Shown here piece after piece: positions 14,484 to 21,104 of a stretch of DNA of 25,845 nt. Position numbers and translations under genes: made by a program. Source of the stretch: Tenericutes bacterium ADurb.BinA155 (GTDB lineage Bacteria; Bacillota_I; Bacilli_A; RFN20; CAG-826); the NCBI GenBank assembly GCA_002068375.1, contig MVZL01000003.1, positions 1-25,845 of the forward strand. Direction: 5' to 3'. The notes beneath the pieces are model-generated. The model ran no database searches. It saw only the letters and a program-made list of their open reading frames with translations, and had not been told where the DNA came from. Within the stretch, counting starts at the first letter, position 1, and each line of letters begins with the position of its first letter.

Positions 14484-16316
14484 ATGGCCCCGAATCCTAA
14501 CGAAAATAGCGTGAAGCGGGCTCCCCTAAAGGAGAACCCCGCCAACAGCGACTTCCAAAATAAGGTAATTCATTTCCTTTTGCCTTTCCAAGATTGGGAA
14601 AACGCGTTCACGGGTGCCTCCCCTTACCGTAAATTCTGCATGGTTCTTAACCTCGTTCTCGCGGGATTAGGGACCTTGCTCATCGGCGAGATCGAGATCG
14701 GCCTTGGCTTCTTATTAGCCTATGGGCTCCTTGGGACCTTATTGGTTTATTTGATTGTTTCTTTGACCAATGGCTTCATCGTATTGAACGCGGCCGATGC
14801 GGTGGTAGTTCTCCTCATTGTCGTCTTTGGTTTCTTTGCGACTTGGTATGGCAACCTTGGCAAATCCGCCGGGGACAATTTGAAACTCAATGCCGGTCAG
14901 AAACTGAAAGGCTCCTACATCGCCCGTTTCTTTGTCGGGCTTTATAAAAAATGCGAAGGATTCTTCCAGTCCTACCATGAACAATGGCATCGCTCCGGCA
15001 AGAAAGGGAAAACCTTACTCGCCCTCAGCTGGTTCATGTGCGGCTTCCCTCTCTTCTTCTTTGAGCGGATGCTGCAGGGCCTACTTTACTTTGGCCTCCA
15101 GCTTCTCTTCATCTTCTACATGATCTATCGCGGGGCTTCCGATATCCTTGGACTCCTCACCCTGCATCAAACCGGCGTGATGTCCTCGACTTCGATGGTC
15201 TATGGTATTCTTGGGCTTTGCTTTGTCGTTCTTTTCTTGGTCATTTATTTCCTCTCCTTACGGGCGACTTTACTCGCCGTGAAAGAAGATAATGAATCGA
15301 AAAAGGGACCGGGCCTTAAGAAAGAAGCCAGCCTCATTATCAACGAGAAATTTTATGTGACTGCTTTGATCGTTCCGGTGCTCGGTGCGGTCACGTTCAC
15401 CATCATCCCGTTGGTCTTCATGATTTTGGTCGCCTTCACCAACTATTCGGGCAACACCGCCTATGCCGATAACATCATCCCGGCCCCGAACCTTGGCAAG
15501 TATTTGAGCTGGGTTAACTTCAATACCTTCAAGCGCCTCTTCGGGGAATCCGAAAACTTAAAGGCGATGCTGACCGTCTTCTCTTGGACGATGATCTGGG
15601 CGATCCTCGCGACCTTCACCTGCTACTTCGGCGGCCTCTTCCTAGCGATGCTGCTCAATAAGAAATGCATCAAGGGGAAGATCATCTACCGCAGCTTGCT
15701 CGTTATCTCGATGGCCCTACCTCAATTCGTCTCGCTTCTCGTGATGAAACGGATGTTCGCCGATAACGGCCTCATCAACCAATGGCTTAAATCTTGGGGC
15801 TACATCAGTTGGCTCCAAAATCAAGGCTGGATCTCAAGCCAAGATAATTTCATCCCGTTCTGGGAAACCCCATGGCGGGCCAAGACCCTCATCATCCTCA
15901 TCAACATGTGGGTGGGTATTCCTTACTACATGCTCCTGATGTCGGGCTTGCTCATCAACATCCCCCAGGACTATTACGAAGCCGCCAAGATCGAAGGGGC
16001 ATCCCGTTCCCAAGTCTTCCATAAGATCACTCTGCCTTACATTCTTTATATGACGACCCCGTGCCTCATCACGAGCTTTGTTTCGAACATCAATAACTTC
16101 AACGTCATTTGGTTCCTGACCGGATCGAAAGACGGCAAGGCCGATGAGACCGATATTCTCATTACTTGGCTCTACAAGATCACGATGGGCTCAAACCTTC
16201 ATGACTACAACTTCGGGGCCGCGATCGGCATCGTGATGTTTATCATCTCGGCCAGCGTTTCCCTAATCGTTTATCAGCGAAGCGCATCGTATAAGAACGA
16301 GGAGGAATTCCGGTAA
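14484..16316 (+). CDS. ABC transporter permease, MalF/GanP type, with long N-terminal membrane extension
   Basis: One of two integral-membrane subunits of the oligosaccharide importer. The conserved permease core is residues 290-610: membrane entry at FYVTALIVPVLGAVTFTIIP and the EAA loop at about 499-518 (EAAKIEGASRSQVFHKITLP), which contacts the ATPase. At 610 residues it is roughly twice the size of a simple MalF-type subunit. The first 285 residues add about five hydrophobic segments (near 51-67, 72-93, 103-121, 184-215 and 240-260) in what looks like two related halves separated by a charged stretch (150-176). AAGGA lies 6 bases before the ATG. Its stop overlaps the next permease by one base. 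Confidence 0.92.
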   Translation: MAPNPNENSVKRAPLKENPANSDFQNKVIHFLLPFQDWENAFTGASPYRKFCMVLNLVLAGLGTLLIGEIEIGLGFLLAYGLLGTLLVYLIVSLTNGFIVLNAADAVVVLLIVVFGFFATWYGNLGKSAGDNLKLNAGQKLKGSYIARFFVGLYKKCEGFFQSYHEQWHRSGKKGKTLLALSWFMCGFPLFFFERMLQGLLYFGLQLLFIFYMIYRGASDILGLLTLHQTGVMSSTSMVYGILGLCFVVLFLVIYFLSLRATLLAVKEDNESKKGPGLKKEASLIINEKFYVTALIVPVLGAVTFTIIPLVFMILVAFTNYSGNTAYADNIIPAPNLGKYLSWVNFNTFKRLFGESENLKAMLTVFSWTMIWAILATFTCYFGGLFLAMLLNKKCIKGKIIYRSLLVISMALPQFVSLLVMKRMFADNGLINQWLKSWGYISWLQNQGWISSQDNFIPFWETPWRAKTLIILINMWVGIPYYMLLMSGLLINIPQDYYEAAKIEGASRSQVFHKITLPYILYMTTPCLITSFVSNINNFNVIWFLTGSKDGKADETDILITWLYKITMGSNLHDYNFGAAIGIVMFIISASVSLIVYQRSASYKNEEEFR

Positions 16317-17203
16317 TGGCTTACACAATTTCCGCCCGGAGCGAAGATAACGTCCGCTCTAAGAAAAAGAATTCGCAGAAAGCGGGTCGGGTTTGGGATG
16401 CGATTTGGAGCAATGCCCTCACCTTCATTCTTGTGATCGCTTGGATTTTGCCGGTCGTGTGGATCGTTCTTAAATCCTTCGACTCCCGCAATGGCTATGT
16501 TTACCCCGATTTCAACATCTCCTGGAGCTTCGCAAACTATACTGGCCTCTTCACCAAGACCGACTTTGGGAAGTGGTTAGGCAATACCGTTCTCGTCGCT
16601 TGCGTGAACTGCGTCGCAACCACCTTCGTCACGATCCTCACCGCGTTTGTTTTATCCCGGTTCCGGTTTAAAGGCCGGAAAGCCTTGATGAATATTTCTT
16701 TGATCCTCGGGATGTTCCCGGGCTTCATGGCGATGATCGCGGTTTATCTCATTTTGAACATGCTGGGGCTCATCAATAACATCTGGTCTTTGCTTCTCTT
16801 CTACGTCGCCGGAGCGGGCTTAGGTTTCTTTACCTCCAAAGGCTACTTCGACACGATCGGCAAAGAGATCGATGAAGCGGCCATGCTCGACGGGGCTTCG
16901 CAATTGCGGATCTTCTTCCAGATATTCTTGCCCTTAGCCAAGCCGATCATCATCTATACCGCTCTCATCGCCTTCATGGCTCCCTGGACCGACTACATTT
17001 TGGCGGGCCTCGTCCTCACTGGCAGCGCGAATGAGACCGTCGCGGTTGGCCTTTATGGCTGGATGGACACCATGAATATCAATAAGTACTTCAACTCCTT
17101 CGCCGCGGGCTGCGTCATCGTCGCGATTCCGACCGTCGCCCTCTACGTCGGATTACAGCGTTTCTTCGTCTCGGGCATTTCGGCAGGAGCGATCAAAGGA
17201 TGA
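16316..17203 (+). CDS. ABC transporter permease, MalG/GanQ type
   Basis: The second membrane subunit of the importer, 295 residues, normal for the family. Six membrane segments are visible, starting at about 32-52, and the EAA loop is at about 187-206 (EAAMLDGASQLRIFFQIFLP). The C-terminal GAIKG is the usual MalG-type ending. A strong GAGGAGG site lies inside the end of the previous gene, with which it overlaps by one base. No ATP-binding subunit follows, so the importer must use an ATPase encoded elsewhere, as MsmX-type shared ATPases do in Bacillus. Confidence 0.93.
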   Translation: MAYTISARSEDNVRSKKKNSQKAGRVWDAIWSNALTFILVIAWILPVVWIVLKSFDSRNGYVYPDFNISWSFANYTGLFTKTDFGKWLGNTVLVACVNCVATTFVTILTAFVLSRFRFKGRKALMNISLILGMFPGFMAMIAVYLILNMLGLINNIWSLLLFYVAGAGLGFFTSKGYFDTIGKEIDEAAMLDGASQLRIFFQIFLPLAKPIIIYTALIAFMAPWTDYILAGLVLTGSANETVAVGLYGWMDTMNINKYFNSFAAGCVIVAIPTVALYVGLQRFFVSGISAGAIKG

Positions 17204-18768
17204 AAAAAGGATTCTTGTTCTTACTGGTCGTGCCGCTTTGCAGCTGCGGGGTTAATCTCGTTTCCAGCTCCAGCGAAGAGCCGATTTCTTCTTCGAGTCT
17301 TCCGGGTTCCTCATCCGTTCCAAGCGTGGTGGAGTGCAACGTCTACAAAGACGTCGCTCTTCCGAGCTTAAGCGGCAAAATCACCTACACCTATAGCGGG
17401 AAAGACATTGAGATCGATGAAACCGCGAATACCGTGTGCGGGACTTTGGCCAACACATCGACCGCTTTAACGATGAGTAACGGAACCGAAACCTTGAATC
17501 TCACCGTGAAAGTCGTGAACCGGGCCTACGCCTCGAAGCACGCGGCGACGGAGAGCAGCGAAGGCTGGTTCAATGATGTTACGATATCGCCGATCTCGGG
17601 GCTCTCCAGTAGCTTTGCCGAAGGCGTGGATGTCTCGAGCTGCAAGCAACTCTATGATGCCGGCCAGAAATTCTATAACGCGGACGGGGTCGAAGAATCC
17701 CTCTTCCGTATCCTTAAAGACAATGGCGTGAACTGGGCACGGTTCCGTTTATGGAACGACCCCTACAATCACAACATCAAACTGAGCGACGGCAGCTACG
17801 CCCCCTATGGTGGCGGAGTCTGCGACTTAGACCATGTGACCTGGATGGCCCGCGAAGCCAAACGCTTCGGCCTCAAGGTCTTCATTGATTTTCACTATAG
17901 CGATTTCTGGGTGGATCCGACCAATCAAGTCATGCCGAAAGCTTGGGCGAATTTCACCACGGTCTATCAATTAAAAACCGCGATTAACGACTACACCACC
18001 TCGGTTCTTCGCCATTTGATCAGCAATGGGGCGAAACCGGATATGGTTTCGATCGGGAACGAAAATATCGCGGGGATGCTTCTCAGTAAACCCGGGACCG
18101 ATTCCACGAGCTACACCGCTGGGAACCCCGATTACATCAGCAAGAAGAGCGCGCTTGATTCAAGCTTAGCCGGCAAGATCGGGACCGATAATCTCGTCAC
18201 TTATATCAAAGCCGGCGTCGACGCGGTCAAAGCGGTCGACACCTCGATTCTTTGCATGATTCATATGGCCAAGAATTTGACCGCTTATGAATACATCAAG
18301 ACCATCTACGATAACTTCGCCAGCGTGAATTACGACGTCATTGGTTTATCTGGCTATTCCTACTGGCATTTTTCGACGATGAAGATTCTCAAGACCGCGA
18401 TGGATTATTTGTCCGCCGCGTTCCCGGGCAAAAAGATTTGTCTCGCCGAAACTTCCTACGGCTACACCTACGAAGAGGATTCTCGCTGCGGTAACAGTTT
18501 CTCCGCGACTTCCTCTTCTTGTAAACCCGTCTCCGGGTATGACGTGAACGTTCAAGGCCAAGCCACGATTCTTCGGGACACGATGGCTCAAGTTGCTTCG
18601 ATTTCCAATGGCTTTGGCGTCTTCTATTGGGAAGGGGCATGGACCGCGACTGCTTTCTGCGGTTGGGGCGATAAGCAATCGCTCTGCAGCTGGTCGAATC
18701 AAGGTCTCTTCTCCTACAACGGAAAGGCCCTGGGCTCGCTCCAGGTTTATTCAAAGATCAGGGGGTAA
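17200..18768 (+). CDS. GH53 endo-beta-1,4-galactanase lipoprotein with N-terminal beta domain
   Basis: A second surface galactanase, 522 residues. Signal peptide 1-15 with a lipobox of LCSC type (Cys16; the Cys at -2 is unusual) and a poly-Ser linker. Residues 45-108 form an Ig-like beta domain. The GH53 domain spans about 135-522: EGVDVSSCKQLYDAG, WARFRLWNDPY, FHYSDFWVDP, acid/base Glu288 in SIGNENIAGM, nucleophile Glu417 in CLAETSYGYT, FYWEGAW and NQGLFSYNGKALGSL. There is no C-terminal binding module, unlike the first GH53 lipoprotein, and several extra cysteines in 430-495 may form disulphides. The ATGA overlap with the permease stop shows it belongs to the same operon. Confidence 0.92.
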   Translation: MKKGFLFLLVVPLCSCGVNLVSSSSEEPISSSSLPGSSSVPSVVECNVYKDVALPSLSGKITYTYSGKDIEIDETANTVCGTLANTSTALTMSNGTETLNLTVKVVNRAYASKHAATESSEGWFNDVTISPISGLSSSFAEGVDVSSCKQLYDAGQKFYNADGVEESLFRILKDNGVNWARFRLWNDPYNHNIKLSDGSYAPYGGGVCDLDHVTWMAREAKRFGLKVFIDFHYSDFWVDPTNQVMPKAWANFTTVYQLKTAINDYTTSVLRHLISNGAKPDMVSIGNENIAGMLLSKPGTDSTSYTAGNPDYISKKSALDSSLAGKIGTDNLVTYIKAGVDAVKAVDTSILCMIHMAKNLTAYEYIKTIYDNFASVNYDVIGLSGYSYWHFSTMKILKTAMDYLSAAFPGKKICLAETSYGYTYEEDSRCGNSFSATSSSCKPVSGYDVNVQGQATILRDTMAQVASISNGFGVFYWEGAWTATAFCGWGDKQSLCSWSNQGLFSYNGKALGSLQVYSKIRG

Positions 18769-18867
18769 ACGCAAAGAACACAATGGCACAAATTCAAGGG
18801 GGCCACATCACTAGTCGATTGACTCAGCACTTCAAATGAGCCGAGAAAGAAAGGGGTTATTACCTCA

Positions 18868-20013
18868 ATGAAAACAAAAACATTACTTCCGATCCTCGCG
18901 TTAGCGGCTTTAGGATTATCCGCTTGCGGATCCAATAGCAGCTCGGTCAAATCGAGCAGTTCCTCAAACGCTCCAGCGAGTTCCTCTTCTTCGACGGTTA
19001 CGACTTCGGTCGACGACGAACACGTCGACTTCAAATTAGTCGTGACGGTAGCGGGTATCACCGTCGACGATACTCAAAATGCCGTGTGGATGGGAACCGC
19101 TTTAGGCGGAACCAGCGGGGCTTGGGCGACTTATAAGTTCACCAAAGACACCGACGGCACTTGGTACCACAGTTTTACTCATATCGAGATTAGCAATTAC
19201 AAGTACAACATCTATGTCGATAACAAAGATAGTTTCGGTTGGAACAACATCAACTCCGAAGGCAGTTCGGCTTCGCCACGGACCCTCTCAGTCGAAAGCA
19301 GTGCGGACATCGGCATCACGGCCACCTTTACGACCCAACCCGACATCTCTAAAACGGTCGACATCACGGTCAAAATTACTCCGACCGACATCACACTGAG
19401 CGATTGGGTCGTGGTCTATATTTGGGATTCAAAGACGAACCTCAGCACCGGAACGGCCCTCACCAAGGCCACCGATGGTTCTTGGAGTGTCGTCATCGCA
19501 GCGGTTCCTGTGAACGCGACTTTCAAAGTCACGGCCTGCTTAGGCACGAAGAACGGGATCAACTGGAGTTATAAGTCCACGAATACTGATAGCCAAGAGA
19601 CCGCGGTTACAGTTACGACCACCGAGATCGATTACGCTTCGACCTTCAGCGGACAGCCGGATGATCCGGATGCCGGGAAAGCAATCAACCTTGTTTGCAC
19701 CATCACCAACTTCACAACGGGCTGGCAATTCCCAAAGATGGTTTATTACAATGCCGCCGGCACGGAAATGTGGAGTGATGCGATGGCTCAAGACACCGCC
19801 GACACCACGAAGTTTACTCTCACGATTCCTAGCGTTGCCGCGGGTGAATACACCTGCTACATCTATGTTTGGGACGGGACGGCTGGCGAGAGCTACTATG
19901 CGGACGCCGCGGGCACCAAGTTTGCCTTCACGATGGCTGCCGCCGATCTCACCATCACCTTTAGCGGCGCGGTTGCCGTGAGCGGTGGTGTTGGCACGAT
20001 CGTTGTCGCTTAA
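18868..20013 (+). CDS. Surface lipoprotein with three tandem beta-sandwich modules
   Basis: A 381-residue lipoprotein: signal peptide with lipobox LSAC (Cys20), a poly-Ser linker to about 48, then three similar modules of about 105 residues (roughly 53-160, 162-265 and 269-377). Each has a hydrophobic first strand, an aromatic stretch such as VVVYIWDS or KMVYYNAAG, a D-G-(T/S)-W or equivalent turn, and a closing strand pattern such as DYASTFSGQPDD. No catalytic motif is seen. Such modules suggest carbohydrate binding, so it may hold galactan at the cell surface, but no CBM family is recognised. It is the last gene before the terminator; the 99-base gap upstream shows no clear promoter or terminator, so it is probably co-transcribed. 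Confidence 0.8.
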   Translation: MKTKTLLPILALAALGLSACGSNSSSVKSSSSSNAPASSSSSTVTTSVDDEHVDFKLVVTVAGITVDDTQNAVWMGTALGGTSGAWATYKFTKDTDGTWYHSFTHIEISNYKYNIYVDNKDSFGWNNINSEGSSASPRTLSVESSADIGITATFTTQPDISKTVDITVKITPTDITLSDWVVVYIWDSKTNLSTGTALTKATDGSWSVVIAAVPVNATFKVTACLGTKNGINWSYKSTNTDSQETAVTVTTTEIDYASTFSGQPDDPDAGKAINLVCTITNFTTGWQFPKMVYYNAAGTEMWSDAMAQDTADTTKFTLTIPSVAAGEYTCYIYVWDGTAGESYYADAAGTKFAFTMAAADLTITFSGAVAVSGGVGTIVVA

Positions 20014-20032
20014 TCCTCACCATTATCATTTG

Positions 20033-20059
20033 GCCCAGGTTTCACGACCTGGGCTTTTT
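20033..20059 (+). terminator. Terminator of the galactan operon
   Basis: Stem GCCCAGGT/ACCTGGGC (20033-20040 and 20047-20054), a 6-base loop, then TTTTT. It lies 20 bases after the last gene of the locus. Confidence 0.92.
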
Positions 20060-20064
20060 GATAT

Positions 20065-20094
20065 AAAAAAAGCCGACCCCATGGATCGGCTTTT
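20065..20094 (-). terminator. Terminator of the ATP-grasp gene
   Basis: Arms 20068-20076 and 20086-20094 pair as AAAAGCCGA/TCGGCTTTT, extended inward past one mismatch. Read leftward it ends in seven T. It sits between the convergent galactan operon and the ATP-grasp gene and can also back up the rightward terminator. Confidence 0.85.
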
Positions 20095-20106
20095 GGTCTT
20101 TTCGGC

Positions 20107-21009
20107 TTACATCGTATAGATGACTTTGTAGATATACTTGGCGTAATCTTCCGCCACGTTATGTTTGGTGACTTGCTCAATCCCTTGGATGAAGGCGTTG
20201 CTATTGACCTCGCAAAGGATCGGTTCTTGGTTCGGCCCTTCCAAAAGATCAACTCCACAGTAATCGAGCTTTAGGATCGCCGCGACCCGTTCTGCTGCAT
20301 GGATGAATTCATCAGGAATCGTTACGGCTTCGCCAATCCCGCCTAAGGCGATATTGCTCCGGAAGTCGCCAGTGAGGGAGCGGCGGCGCATTCCCACTTT
20401 GAATTTGCCTCCGATCACGATCAGACGATAATCGAAACCCCACGAGGATTTGATCAACTCTTGATAGAGACGCGGTTTATAAGAAATCTTGCTCTCGATG
20501 TCGAGCAGTTCATCTTCGTTATTGGCGAGGTAGACTCCATTGCCCATGCTGCCATAGTTCTCTTTGCAGACGATCGGGAACGGAATGATCCGCGGAAGGT
20601 TATGAAGGAAATCTTGATTGTCGTTCACCCCATAATGGAGCGGGCCCGGAACGGTCTTCGGCATCGCGACATGAAAATGAAGGAGCTTCATGTAGGTCAG
20701 CATCTTGTCGTCGCAAGCTTCAATGGCATCGGCCGAATTGAAGAGGCGCATGCCGCCTTGCTCAAGCAAGTGCGAAGTATAGGGATCTTTATCTAGGAAG
20801 ATGCAGAAATCATCTTTGAGATCGGCCGAATAGAGTTCGCCATTGCTGCCGATGAAGGAAAGGATTTCAGCGTTGGATTTGACCTCGACTTCGATCCCGA
20901 GGTTGTTGAGCTCGGTGGCGAGACGATCCACCATGTGCTGGACGGCGGGGAGGACTTCGTAGGCGTTCACTACGATTAAGCCCTTGTTGAATTTGCCTGT
21001 TTTAATCAT
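20107..21009 (-). CDS. RimK-like ATP-grasp ligase
   Basis: A 300-residue ATP-grasp enzyme that would couple ATP hydrolysis to joining a carboxylate to an amine through an acyl-phosphate. Residues 1-115 are the N-terminal Rossmann-like part with GLIVVNAYEV. The ATP-grasp core follows: VCKENYGSMGNGVYL as the glycine-rich lid, DYRLIVIGGKFKVGMRRRS, and the metal-binding end GVDLLEGPNQEPILCEVNSN. This order matches RimK/LysX-type ligases. The substrate is unknown; relatives glutamylate proteins or make amino-acid conjugates. It is cytoplasmic. A single gene, divergent from nadE across 95 bases, with an extended -10 six bases from its ATG. Confidence 0.88.
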   Translation of the reverse strand: MIKTGKFNKGLIVVNAYEVLPAVQHMVDRLATELNNLGIEVEVKSNAEILSFIGSNGELYSADLKDDFCIFLDKDPYTSHLLEQGGMRLFNSADAIEACDDKMLTYMKLLHFHVAMPKTVPGPLHYGVNDNQDFLHNLPRIIPFPIVCKENYGSMGNGVYLANNEDELLDIESKISYKPRLYQELIKSSWGFDYRLIVIGGKFKVGMRRRSLTGDFRSNIALGGIGEAVTIPDEFIHAAERVAAILKLDYCGVDLLEGPNQEPILCEVNSNAFIQGIEQVTKHNVAEDYAKYIYKVIYTM

Positions 21010-21015
21010 GAAATG

Positions 21016-21024
21016 ATTATAACA
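21016..21024 (-). promoter_or_regulatory. Extended -10 TGTTATAAT, six bases before the ATP-grasp ATG
   Basis: TG-T-TATAAT on the minus strand, then CATTTC and ATG. An extended -10 needs no good -35, and none is seen. The predicted start is at the ATG, so the transcript is leaderless; an AGAGG further upstream would be outside the mRNA. Confidence 0.65.
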
Positions 21025-21076
21025 TCCTCTTTACTTTCGTCATTAGTCTTTGAAAAAAAGATACATGAATTTAACG

Positions 21077-21084
21077 ATGTACAT
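21077..21084. promoter_or_regulatory. Palindrome ATGTACAT in the nadE promoter
   Basis: A perfect 8-base palindrome with core TGTACA, 9 to 16 bases upstream of the -10. TGTACA is the core hexamer of the E. coli YefM-YoeB operator palindromes, and the gene starting 20 bases downstream encodes a Phd/YefM-like domain. A further TACAT half at 21062-21066 lies upstream. A candidate operator; the function is inferred. Confidence 0.4.
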
Positions 21085-21089
21085 TAAAA

Positions 21090-21098
21090 TGCTATAAT
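21090..21098 (+). promoter_or_regulatory. Extended -10 TGCTATAAT, six bases before the nadE ATG
   Basis: TG-C-TATAAT, then AACGAC and ATG. A TTTAAC at 21070-21075 with a 17-base spacer could be a weak -35. No Shine-Dalgarno precedes the ATG at 21105 or the alternative at 21120, so leaderless initiation is predicted. Confidence 0.65.
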
Positions 21099-21104
21099 AA
21101 CGAC

